DNA of 64,000 nucleotides from positions 41,471,501 through 41,535,500 of the forward strand of contig JANJXV010000006.1 in the NCBI GenBank assembly GCA_024803745.1, written 5' to 3'. The DNA is from Megascapheus bottae. Taxonomy: Eukaryota > Chordata > Mammalia > Rodentia > Geomyidae. Shown here in pieces: positions 1 through 12,500 of the stretch (position 1 is the first letter of the stretch; the number at the start of each line of letters is the position of its first letter). The notes beneath the pieces are model-generated. The model made no database searches. It worked only from the letters and a program-made list of their open reading frames with translations, and was not told where the DNA came from. The translations under genes and the position numbers were made by a program.

Positions 1-501
1 GACAGTGCATGCCTAAAATCCCAGTACTCAGGAGGCAGAGGAGGATTCTGAGTTTAAAGCCATCTAAACAGCATAGAGAGAGCCTGTCAAAAAGACAAAA
101 AGAAACCTGGGTGCTGGTAGCTCATGCCTATAATCCTAGCTACTCAGGAAGCTGAGATCAGAGGATCCTGGCTTGAAGCTTGCCCAGGTAAGAAAGACCT
201 GGAGTCTCTTATCTCCTCAAATTAACCACCAGAAAACTAGAATTAGTATTGTGGATCAAAGTGGTTAAGATCAGAGCTTTGAGTGAAAGAGCTTCAGGAA
301 CAGTGCCTACACCCTCAGTTCAAGCGCCATGACTGACAAAAGAAAAGAAAAAGAAAAAGATCAGGAGACACACACCTGTAATGCTAGGGACACACACCTG
401 TAATGCTAGCTACTCAGAACACTGAGATCTGAGGATCATAGCTTGAAGTCAGCCTGGGCAAAAAACCCTTATCCCCACTAAACTACAAAAAACAAGGGGG
501 A

Positions 502-715
502 GGAGCCGGGAGTTTGACCTAGTGGTTAAAGTGCTTGCCTAGCATTCATGAAGACCCGGGTTCAATTCCTCGGTACCACATACATAGAAAAAAGCCGGAA
601 GTGGTGCTGAGGCTCAAGTGGTAGAGCTGTAGCCTTGAGAAAGTCCAAGGACAGTGCTCAGGCCCTGAGCTCAAGCCCAGGATTGGCAAAAAAAAAAAAA
701 AAAAAAAAAAAAAAA
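502..715 (+). repeat. ID-dimer SINE with 28-base A tail
   Basis: The head carries box A-like GACCTAGTGGTTAAAG and box B GGTTCAATTCC. The second half begins GAAGTGGTGCTGAGGCTC and ends GATTGGC before a run of A. It is a well-preserved, probably young copy. Confidence 0.85.
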
Positions 716-1400
716 GCCAGAAGTAGAGCTGTGGCTCAAGTGCTAGTCTTTAGCACAAAAGCTCAGGGACGTGCCCAGATCCAGAATTCAAGCCCCAGGA
801 CAGGCCAGGAGAAAGACAGCAGGGAAGGAAGAGAGAGAGAGAGGAGAAAGGAAGGAGAGACAGGGAAGGAGTTTGAGTGTAAAATGAAGTAGGAGCCAGG
901 TGCTGTGGCTCACGCCAGTAATCCCAGCTACCCAGGAGGCTGAGATCTGAGGATGGAGGTTCTAAACCAGCTTGGGTACTAAGGGCACTAAAGTCCATGA
1001 GACTTGTATCTCCAATTAATCACTAGAAAAGGGGAATTGGGCTTGGCTCAAGGGTAGGGCGGTAGACTTGAGCTTAAGAACTCAGGGACAGTGCCCAGAC
1101 CTAGAGTTCAAGCCCCATGACCCACCAAAAAAAAAAAGGTAAGAGTCTAATGGAGTTTCCTAACTAGGCTGACTTCAAACTTTGATGCTCAGATCTTAGC
1201 ATCCTTAATAGCTAGGTTTACAAAAGTAAGCCACTGGTGCCCAGTTCCAATCTCAATTCTCATAAATCAGCCTTCTGAGTAGCTAGGCTATAAGGTGTAA
1301 ATAACCAGCATCTGGCTTCTACTGCTTTTAGCTAATGCCCTAGAGCCATAGCACCACTTCCAGTTTTCTGGTGGTTAATTGGAGATAAGAGTCTCTTTGA

Positions 1401-1606
1401 CGGGACCGGAGTTTGGCCTAGTAGTTAAAGTGCTTGCCTAGCATGCATGAAGACCCGGGTTCGATTCCTCGGTACCACATACATAGAAAAAAGCCGGAAG
1501 TGGTGCTGAGGCTCAAGTGGTAGAGCTCTAGCCTTGAGAAAGTCCAAGGACAGTGCTCAGGCCCTGAGCTCAAGCCCAGGACTGGCAAAAAAAAAAAAAA
1601 AAAAAA
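1401..1606 (+). repeat. ID-dimer SINE with perfect target-site duplication
   Basis: The element is flanked by the 12-base direct repeat GAGTCTCTTTGA at 1389-1400 and 1607-1618. It is inserted inside an older minus-strand 7SL/ID SINE. This fixes the element's borders: 5' CGGGACCGGAGTTTGGCC, 3' a 20-base A tail. Confidence 0.92.
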
Positions 1607-2295
1607 GAGTCTCTTTGACTTCAGTGGCTGGGCTGGCTTTGAACAATGATCCTCAGATTTCAGCCTCCCAAGCAGCTAGGATTATAGGCATGAGTCATGG
1701 CACCCAACCCAAATTTCTATTTTAGTTGCTAGGATTACAGACAAGTGTTACTACAACACTAGGTTAAGTAGTATAATTTGTACCTACACAGACTTTATTA
1801 TACAATACTATCTGAAAAAGAACATGACTTTAGAAATGTTAATTTTCCATTTAATGCTTTTTGTGTGTTAGGGGTGGGTCATGGGGCTTGAACTCTGGTC
1901 CTGGGCACTGTCCTTGAGCTCTTCAGCTCAAGCCCTACCCCCTGAGCCACAGCCCTACTTGCACTTTTCTAGTGATTAATTGGAGATAAGACTCTCAGAA
2001 TCTCTGGCTTTGAACTGTGATCCTCAGATCTCAGCCTCCAGAGTAGTTAGGATTACAGGCACGAACCACTGCACCAGGCTTTAATGCTATTTCTTTATAG
2101 AAGGATTTGACAGAAGATGATTCTAGCCAAACTAACCAAAAATCTAATTCTAAATAAGATCTTTAAGGACACAGAGATATAGCTGCACAGGTATAGATAG
2201 AAAGTGTCAATAATATTAGCTAGAGAGAAAACAACGTGTTAATATACATATTACTTAAGAAATCTAATTAATAATTTTAATGGAAATTAAATTAC

Positions 2296-2429
2296 CTTTA
2301 TTTGACCACGGTTTAGAATAACAGTTTTTTCTAAAGCTGGAATAGGTAGTTGTAGAGCCTCGCTCAAATATAGGGTCATTTTCCTCAACAACACAGGGGC
2401 CTTTTGTCCTTAAAACTTCTACAGTTAAA
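2296..2429 (-). CDS. BDP1: BDP1 coding exon 6
   Basis: The acceptor is TTTTTCCAG|TTTAACTG and the donor AATAAAG|GTAATT. It encodes LTVEVLRTKGPCVVEENDP, IFERGSTTTYSSFRKN and SKPWSNK, which leads into the SANT domain. The next exon (expected to begin ETDMFF in other mammals) is not found between 1 and 2295. Confidence 0.95.
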
Positions 2430-3546
2430 CTGGAAAAAAAAAAGTTTTCAAATAGATTCACATTAAAAATATCTGAAAAAATAAAACAGTAAATTAGATT
2501 TAAATACTTAGATGTTAAATTTACAAGATAAGTTACATAAAAAGTACACAAATATACCTTTGAAAAAATAGGTATATTTAAATATGTATGTTCAAAATAT
2601 CTACTAATTTCCACATAAATGTCATGCCCAAAATATAGAAGTAAGTGTAAACCTAGCAAGAGTGCTTGCTTAACATACATGAGGCCCTGATTCAATTCTT
2701 CTGGACCACATTAAGTAAAAAATAACAAAATAAAATTTAAAAAGAAATGTAAACCCATTCTTAAAAAAATCCATTAGCAATGTGAAATTGTGGAAAAAGA
2801 GGAAACCTACTGCACTGCTGGAGAGAACATAAACTAGTTCAGCCGCTCTGGAAGGCAGTTTTGAGGTTTCTTAAAAAAATGAAAATAGGCCGGGAGTTTA
2901 GCCTAGTGGTAGAGTACTTGCCTAGCATGCACAAAGACTAGGGTTCGATTCCTCAGTACCACATATATAGAAAAAAAAAGCCAGAAGTGGTACTGAGGCT
3001 CTAGTGATAGAGCTTTAGCCTTGAGAAAGCCTAAGAGCCCAAGGACAGTGCCCAAGCCCTGAGTTCAAGGCCCAGGACTGGCAAAAGAAAAAAGAAAAAA
3101 AAAAAAGTAATTAGACCTTCCCTATGATCCTGTCATACCACTCCTGGGCATCTACCCTGAGCATCATAACCCAGGATATGATACGGACACCTGCTCAGCC
3201 ATGTTCATCTCTGTACTATTCACAATAGCCAAGCAATGGAAGCAATCCAGATGCCCTACTGCAGATGAATGGATACAAAAAATGTGGTACATACATACAA
3301 TAGAATTCTACACAGCCAACAGACAAGATAAAATAATGGCATTTGGGGGCCAGGAGTTTGGCTTAGTGGTTAAAGTGCTTGCCTAGCATGCACAAAGACC
3401 CGGGTTCGATTCCTTGGTACCACATACATAGAAAAAAGCCGGAAGTGGTACTGAGGCTCAAGTGGAAGAGCTCTAGCCTTGAGAAAAAGTCCAAGAACAG
3501 TGCTCAGGCCCTGAGCTCAAGCCCAGGACTGGCAAAAAAAAAAAAA

Positions 3547-3577
<31 letters not shown>

Positions 3578-6500
3578 GCATTTGCTGGGAAGTGAATGAA
3601 ACTAGAGTGAATCATGTTGAGTGAGATAAGTCAAGACAAAAGGAACAAAAGACGCATGGTATCCTTAATATGTAGATATTAGATCCAAACAGTACAAGAG
3701 CAATGACTCAATATTTGGGTACCCAAGGTTATGGACATGATCTTGGAGATATAAACATAACTACACAGACATAAAAATCTATGATGGGCTATATACTCCA
3801 TAGATACAATGTTTTATTACATAGTTTAATATGTATATATGACACACACACCTTCAGCTTAATTTTAATTATGTTCTAAAATCTATGTGCCAGTGGTTGT
3901 ATATAGATTACTTTTTTGAATAATTGTTTAACATGACATTTGAAATATGATGTAAAAATCAATGTTAATAAAAAATTTTTTAAATCCATGAGCAAGCTGG
4001 GGATGGCAGCTCCTGCCTGTAATCCTAGCTACTCAGGAGGCTGAGATCTAATGATCTGACTCAAAACCAGCCTGGGCACTAAAGTCCCTGAGACTCTTAT
4101 CTCCAATTAACCAGTAGAAAAACAGAACTGTCTCTCTGGCTCCAGGGGTAGGGTGGTAGCCTTGAACTAAAAAAAACTCAGGAACAACACCCAGACCCAG
4201 GGTAGAATGGTAGCCTTCAGCTGAAGAGCTCAGGGAAAGTGCCCAGGCCCAGAGTTCAAGCCCATGAACCCCTCCCACATACACAGAAAAATCCATTAAC
4301 AATGTGAAATTTATAAAACATTCTCTCATTATATAAAAAAATATGAGTTTTATGCCGGGTGTCAATGGCTCAAACCTGCAATCCTAGCTATAAAGAAGAC
4401 TGAAATACAAGGAACACAGTTTGAAGCCAGCGAGTAAAGAAGGTCAATGAGACTTTTATCTCCAATTGATCACCACACTAGAAATGGAGCTGTGGCTTAG
4501 GTGGTACAGCAACAGCCTTAACCAAAAAAAATCTCAGGGAAAGGAACTATGCCCTGGGTTCAAGTCCTAGGATCAGCCCCCAAAATAAATAAAAGTGCTT
4601 TGTTCATATGTCATCTATTAAATATAGACAGATACACTGCTATACACTATAGGAATTGTGAAAATTATGCAAGTATTTTTCTTTTCTTTTCTTTTCTTTT
4701 TTTGCCATTCCTGGGGCTTTAACTCAGGGCTTTGGCAGTATCCTTAAGCTTTCCCAAGGCTAGCACTCTACCACTGGAGCCACATCACCACTGCCAGCTT
4801 TTTTCTGTGTATGTGTTACCAAGGAATCAAACATAGGGCCTCATGCATGCTAGGCAAGCACTCTACCACTAGGCTACATTCTCAGCCCTTCCCCTCACTC
4901 CACCTCCCCAGTCCTGGGGCTTGAACTCAGGACTTGAGCACTGTCCTTGGGCTTTCATCAAGGCTAGCACTCTAGCACTTGAGTCACAGCACTACTCCTG
5001 GCTTTTCTATGCATATGGAACTGAGGACTTGAATCCAGGTCTTTGTGCATGCTAAGGGAAGCACTCTACCATTAGGCCAAACTCCCAGCTCCTATATGTG
5101 TATTATTTATAGCTTACATTCCTACAGACAGTTAAAATATGTTTTTACCTATTTAAGGACCAGTGAAATCATAATCACAAAAAAAGAACAGATTAAAGGC
5201 TAGTGGCCCATGCCTATAATCCTAACTAGTTAAGAAAATGAGATTTTTAACTCCTAATAATTTTGCCTCATTCTCCTCTAGATTACTCATGCATGTCACC
5301 ATAACCAACAAGAGCCTGAAATTTGAGAATTGAGGCTCAAAGCCAGCCAGTCAAATCCAAGACTGTTATCTCCAATTAACCAGGAAAAAGCTAGAAATAG
5401 AAGTGTGGCTCAAATAGCAGATTACGAGCAGTAATGGATAGAACAAGCGTTTTGAAGTTGAAGCACCAATACCAGAAAAATACAAAACAACAGGGGTATT
5501 ATAGTATATAGTATACAGTATGTAGTATATATAGTATTATATTTATATATCCTTATCATCAAAGTCAGCCATGAGTTTGACCTAGTGGTAGAATGCTTGC
5601 CTAGCATGCATGAAGACCTGGATTTGATTCCTTGGTACCATATACATAGAAAAGCCAGAAGTGGTGCTATAACTCAAGTGGTAGAACACTAGCCTTGAGA
5701 AAGCCAAGGGCAGTGCTCAGGCCCTGAGTCCAAGTTCCAGGACTGGTGAAATAGATCAGTCAAAGGGCTAGAGGTATAGTGCAATTAGTAGAGTACCTGC
5801 CCAGCAAACTTGAGGCTCTGAGTACAATCCCGAATGCAATCCAAAAGCAAAAATAAACTAGCAAAGATTTTTCATTTCTTGATTTTCCTATTCATCTATT
5901 TTTTTTCTTTTTTTCTTTTTTCTAGGCGTTGTCTCTGAACTCTTCAGTTCTATGGGACTGCCATACCTCTGGAGATACAATTGGAGATAAGAGTCCCATG
6001 GTCTTTAGTGCCAGGGATGGCTTTGAACTATGATCCTCAGATCTCAGCCTGTGAGGAGCTAGGATTACAGACGTGAGCCATAGCACCCATTTTTTTTTTT
6101 TTTTTTTTTTTTTTTGGCCAGTTCTGAGCTTCAACTCTGGGCTTAGGCACTGTCCTTGGACTTTCTCAAGGCTAGATCTCTACCAATTGAGCCACAGCAC
6201 CACTTCTGGCTTTTTCTACATATGTGATACCTGGGTCTTCGTGCTTGCTAGCCAGGCACTCCAACTAGGCCAAATTCCCAGCCTCTATTTATCTATTTTT
6301 TAAAATGTTCTTAAGGGGGAAGCAAGATGGCACTGAAACAATAGGGACCCAGCCTAGCTCTCTCCCACAAAATGTACTTAATAGTAGAGGACCAGAAATA
6401 GGATCTTCCTCTTTAGACACAGAAAGTTTGTTATTATGAAACCAACATCTTTTCAACTTCTCTTTCTCCAACTTATCTACCCACTGTCACATTCTATTAC

Positions 6501-9500
6501 TTCTAACTTACCTTTCTTCATCCAAAATAATAGAGCCATCTTCAGCCACTTTTACACGAGGGACCAGCAATGGCCCATCATCTGTCTCTTCTTCCATTTC
6601 TTCATTTTCATCAACATCAGGAGTACCCCTATTTTCTTGCCTACTAAATACAAAGGCAAATTAATCCACGCAACTATAAGTATTTCCTAGGGCAGGAGAG
6701 TTCAAATACAGGCTAAACTACATAGTAAAACTAGAAGAGCAGGAGTATGAGAGGGAAGGGGGAGAAGGGATGGAGGAGACTGAGAAGGAGGAGGAAGGAA
6801 GGAAAGAAGGGAGGAAAGGAGGGAGGGAGGAAGGAGGAGGAAGGGGAGGAAGGAAGAAGAAAAGGAAGGAGGAGGAGGAAAGAAGAAGAAAGAAGGAAGA
6901 AGAAAAGAACGATGAGGAGAAGGAGGAGAAAGAGGAGGAGAAGAAGAAAGGAGGACAAGGAAGAGGAAGCAGCAGCAGCCACTGCTGCCTCCACCACCTA
7001 GCACTGATGACTCACAACTATAATCCTAGCTACTAAGATGGCTAACCATCTAAGGATCACAGTCCAAAGCCAAACCAAGCAGGAAAAGTCCATGAGACTC
7101 TTAGCCTCAATTAACAAAATATTAACAAAAAAATATTGGCAAAAAGCCAGAATGAAAATGGGGCTCAAATGAGAGAGTGACAGCTTTAAGCAAAAACACC
7201 TAAACAGAGTATTAGGCCACGTTCAATCCCCAATACTGGCACCAAAAAAAAATAAAATAAAATAAGTCAGGCAACAGTGACTCTTAGCTACTCGTGGACA
7301 GCACCCAGGCTTTGAATTCCCAGCCTCAGCATAAAAAACAAAAAAGGAAGGTGCCTGTAACCCTAGCTACTCAGAAGCTGAGATCTGAGGATCTTGGTTC
7401 AAAGCCAGTCTGGGCACTAAAGTCCGTAAGACTCTTATCTCCAACTAACCATCAGAAAACCAGAAGTGGCATTTTATGTCAAGGAACAGGGCGGCAGCCT
7501 TGAGGTGAAGGGCTCAGGGACAACATCCAAACCCCACAACCAACAACAAAAAAAGGACGGGAGGGAGGGAGGGAGAAAAGGAGGGACCAAAAGAAGAAAA
7601 ATCCCAGTGCAAGTGGCTCTTGCCTATAATCCTAGCTACTCAAGAGGCTGGGATCTGAGGATTATTGTTTGAAGCAAGTATGAGCAGAGAAGTCCCCATG
7701 AGATTGTTATCTCCGTTACACTACTCAAAAAAGCCAGAAGTGGCACTATGACTCAAGTGGTAGAGTACTAGCCTTGAGCATAGAGGCTCAGAGACAGTGC
7801 CTAGCCCCTCAGTTCAAGCCCAGATATGGGCCAAAAAAAAAAAAAAGGAAAAAAAAAAAACAGAAGCAATCTGTAATAGGAAATACCACTGATTTTATTT
7901 TTCAAAATGAGAAGAAAATGGATGTAGTTTAATATGTATGATGGACCCAGAAGCATAGCCTATAGCCTAGTAATAAGAGTGCTCGCCTCACATGAAGCTC
8001 TTGGTTCAATTCTTCAGTTACCACATAAACAGAAAAAGACAGTAGTGGTGCTGTGGTTCAAGTGGCAGAGCACTACTCTTGAGCAAAATGTGTTGAAGGA
8101 CAGTGCCCAGGCCCTGAGTTCAAGCCCCAGAACTGGCCAAAACGAAAATAATACAATGTATGTGAGGCTCTAACTTTGATTCCCAGTACTGAGAAAGAAA
8201 TAGAAAAATACACATGACAGAATAAGAGGTACTTACTCTCTTGGTTGAACTGAAGTCAATGATTTTTCATTTTTCTTTTCTTGTTCCAGTGAAGAACTAT
8301 TAAACACAAATTAAAAAAATCTTAGGGCTGGGAATGTGGCTTAGTGGTAGAATGCATGCCTAGCATGCAAGAAGTCCTGGATTCAATTCCTCAGTACCAC
8401 ACAGACAGAAAAGGCAGTTCAGTGGCTCAAGTGTTAGAGTGCCAGGCTTAGAGTGCCAGGCTGAAGGAAAAAGCCCAGGCTCCAAGTTTGTGCCCACGGA
8501 CCGGCAAAAAAAAAAAAAAATTATAAAGTTTAGTAATTTTTTTTTTCCAGTCATGGAGCTTGAACTCGGGGCCTGAGCCCTGTCCCTAAGCAATTCATCT
8601 CTTGAGCCACAGCCCCATTTCCAGTATTCTGGTGGTTAATTGGTGAAAGTCTCGAAAACTTTCATGCCCATGCTGGCTTTCAACTGTGATCCTCAGATCT
8701 CAGCCTCCTGCGTAGCTATGATTACAGGCATGAGCCTCTGGAACCAGGCAATAAATTATTAATTTACATTTTATCAATTCTTCCTGCTGGCCAGAGGGAA
8801 ATTGTCTTAACTTTCTTGTTTGTTGTTTTTTTTTTTTTTTTTTTTTGCCAGTCCTGGGCTTGAGCTCAGGGCCTGAGCACTGTCCTTGGACTTTCTCAAG
8901 GCTAGAGCTCTACCACTTGAGCCTCAGCACCACTTCCGGCTTTTTTCTATGTATGTGGTACCAAGGAATCGAACCCAGGTCTTCATGCATGCTAGGCAAG
9001 CACTTTAACCACTAGGCCAAACTCCCGGCCCCTCTTGTTTGTTTTTTAATATGGTATGCTACAACACTTCAATTTTGCAGTTATAACCAGAGAAATTAGC
9101 TCAGTTTGTTTACCATGCACAGCTTAGGATTTTATCCCACAGCACCAAAATAGCTGGGCACTAGTGGTTGGTTCACATCTATAATACCAGCTACTCAGGA
9201 AGCTAAGAACTGAGGATCAGTTCAAAACCAGCAAAACCAGAGCTAACAGGAAAACCCAAGAGACTCTTATTTCCAGTTAGCCAGCAAAAAGACAAAGTAG
9301 GATGGTAAAAAAAAAAAAGTAACAAATCCTGCTAAGAACCACGATGGAAAGCAGTGTGGCGGTTCCTCAAAAGACTAAACATAGATCTCTCCTATGACAC
9401 AGCAATTCCACTACTTAGCCTTTACCCAATCATCCAGAAACAAGGACATACTAAAGCCACTAACACAATGATGTTCACTGCAGCACTATTTACCATAGCA

Positions 9501-12500
9501 AAGATATGGAACCAACCCAGATGCCCCTCAGTAGATGATTGGATCACGAAGATAGGGTATTTATATACAATGGAATTCTATGCTGCCATTAGAAAGAATG
9601 ACACCGCCCCAGTTGTAAGGAAATGGAAATATTTGGAAAAAATCATATTAAGTGAAGTAAGCCAGACCCAAAGGAACATAGGCTCAATGGTTTCCCTCAT
9701 TTGTAATAATGAGCACAACCAGGGCTCTCCTAGCAGAGGATTACAGTAGCTCAAAACCTAGATACATAAGACCATATAGAATGAGGCTAAATTAATGGAC
9801 CTCCAGGACATGGGAACAAGAGCTTAATTATAAGTGACTGTTGTTCTTAATGTACTATGTTTTTTTCTCTTCTCTTTTGTTGCCCTTTGGTTAATCTCAC
9901 ATTGTTACAGTATCTTTGTTACCTGCTATATTGTATATATATGTGTGTGTATATATATTTATTTGTTTGTTTGAAATAGAAAAGGGAAGGGGGAAAATGA
10001 GGGGAGGAAGTGGGGGGAGGGAAAAGGGGACAAAAACATGGGAAGGGGTATCAATATGTGAGAAGTAATACACCTTCTATCTGGTGAATATAACTGCAAC
10101 CCCTCTATATATTTAAAAAAAAAAAAAGAATCCTGGTATGTATCTACTATCTAACTGTATATTCATTGTTACATGTCCCATATGCATGTAACATAGTTTA
10201 AGTTTACCGTCTGCACTATATTTAATTACAATGTAGGACATAAAAACTAGACCATCTGGGTGGCAGTAGAGTGTTCCCCTAGCACAAAGCCCTGGGTTCA
10301 ATTCCTCGGTATCACATACACAGAAAAAGCCGAAAAATGATGCTGTAGCTCAAGTGGTAGAGCGCTAGCCATAAGAAAAAGCCGGGCTGGAAATTTGGCT
10401 TAGTGGTTAAAGTGCTTGCCTAGCATGCATGAAGACCCGGGTTCAATTCCTCGGTACCACATACATAGAAAAAAGCCAGAAGTGGTGCTGAGGCTCAAGT
10501 AGTAGAGCTCTAGCCTTGAGAAAGTCCAAGGACAGTGCTCAGGCCCTGAGCTCAAGCCCAGGACTGGCAAAAAAAAAAAAAAAAAACAGAAGAAGAAGAA
10601 AAAGCCAGGCCCTGAGTTCAAGACCATTTCTGCCTCTTCATAATATACAGGGACCTGAAGCATGGTCTACTGGTAGAGTGCATGCATGAAGCCCTGGGTT
10701 TGATTCCTTAGCACCACATACACAGAAAAGGCCAGTAGTGGTGCTGTTGCTCAAATGGTAGAGCACTAGCCTGAGAAAAATCAAGGACAGTACGAAGGCC
10801 CTGAGTGCAAGGCCCAGGCAAAAAAAAAATATATATATATATATTATATATATATATATATACGTGTGTGTGTATATGTATATATATAATATATATTTGC
10901 ATATATATCATATAGAGAGACAGCATAATACTACAAATCATACCAAAATGCTTTAGAAAATAAGGAACTTTAAGAACAAATTTTACTTACGCCATAGGAT
11001 TTTTATCTGGAAGATAATATATGAAGTCTCTCATTGTCATTTTTGAACGATCTGCCATTTTCTGGCTTTCAGTTATACCATATTTGTTTTTCCATTGTTT
11101 CTACATAAACAAACATAGACACATTTTTATAAACCGAAAAAAAATCAAATGCATTACGTTCATTATTACTCCCAAAGAATGTATATAATAGTCATTAAAA
11201 CTGTAGCAAAGCTAGGCACTGATGGCTCATCCCTATAATCCCGGCTATGAAGGAGGCACAACCGACTATGAGGCTCTTACCTCAAATTATCGACCAGAAA
11301 ACTGGAAGCGATGCTGTGTCTCAACTAGTAGGGTGCTAGCCTTAAGCTGAAGAGCTCAGAAACAGTGCCCAAGCCGAGAGTTCAAGTGCCACAAGTGGGA
11401 AAAAAAAAATTACTATATCAGATGGAAAAAACAGTTGATGAGGTCCACTGTTTTTTTTTTAATCATTGTACTAACAGGAGGAATTTTTATAACATAAGAG
11501 GATTATTTGCCTTTGTTTCTCTAATAATACAGATGTCTATTTCCTTTTCCAAAATATGACATACTAACCTAAAAAACAGAAATCTAACAGGCAACATCAA
11601 AATTCTGATTTTCCTCACCTTCTCTTTTCTCAATTCTTCCTTTAACATCTCCCTGAGTTTCTGGGCTTTATATATTCGATATCTGTCTGAACATGGCTGT
11701 TTCTCTCTTGTTGGAATGGGGTTTGGCTGTGAAGTATCTTGATTAACTGTAGATAAGGGATGAGATTGTGAAGGAACACTGACACTAGGTTTCACTAGAC
11801 TATTAGTACTTGATACTCGTTTTCTTCTCTGTGAAACAGTAGTAGACACGTTAGTGGATTCTTCAACCTTTCGTTCATCACCAGTCTTTTCATCCCTGTT
11901 GAAAGTAAAAGGGAAAAAAGGCACTGTGACTCTTCTTTTAAATGTGCTAATTTTAGAATCTAGCTTGGCAAAATATTCAAAACAGTAAAGCTGAGCACAA
12001 GTGGCTCATACCCATAATCTTTTTTTTTTTTTTTTGCCAGGTCTGGGGCTTGAACTCAGGGCCTGGAAACTGTCCTTGGATGCATTTTTGCTCAAGGCTA
12101 GAATTCTGCCACTTGAACCACAGCACTACTTCCAGCTTTTTCTGTGCCCATAATACTAGAAATTGAACTCAAGGCTTCATGCATGTTAGGCAAGCACTCT
12201 GTCACTAGGATAGACTCCCAACCCATCATACCTCTAACCCTAGCTACTTAGGAGATTGAGATCTGAGGTTCACAATTTGAAGGTAGCCCAGGTAAGAAAG
12301 TCCTGGAGACTCTTATCTCCCATTAACCACCAGAAAATAGAAAGTGGCACTGTGGCTCAAAGTAATAGAGTGCTAGTCTTGAGCAAAAATAGCTCAAGGG
12401 CAGCACAGGACCCAGAGTTCAAGCCCTACAACTAATAAGTTAAAAATTAACAGTTAGGGGCTGGGAGTTTGGCCTAGTGGTAGAGTGCTTGCCTAGCATG

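Larger units (their letters stand above)
1..2295. other. BDP1 intron 6, retroposon-filled
   Basis: No exon is visible here. The stretch holds 7SL/ID-type SINEs on the plus strand at about 108-345, 360-480 and 893-1130, and on the minus strand at about 1190-1390, 1607-1700 and 1860-2082. ID-dimer SINEs lie at 502-715 and 1401-1606. The last 200 bases before exon 6 look unique and AT-rich. Confidence 0.8.

Noticed and set aside
6702..7036. Several overlapping open frames of Glu/Arg/Lys or Ser/Leu/Phe
   Set aside because: They are low-complexity translations of the GGA/GAA tract.
9354..9749. 131-codon plus-strand open frame
   Set aside because: It lies in the non-coding 3' part of an L1 element; the residues reflect repeat sequence only.
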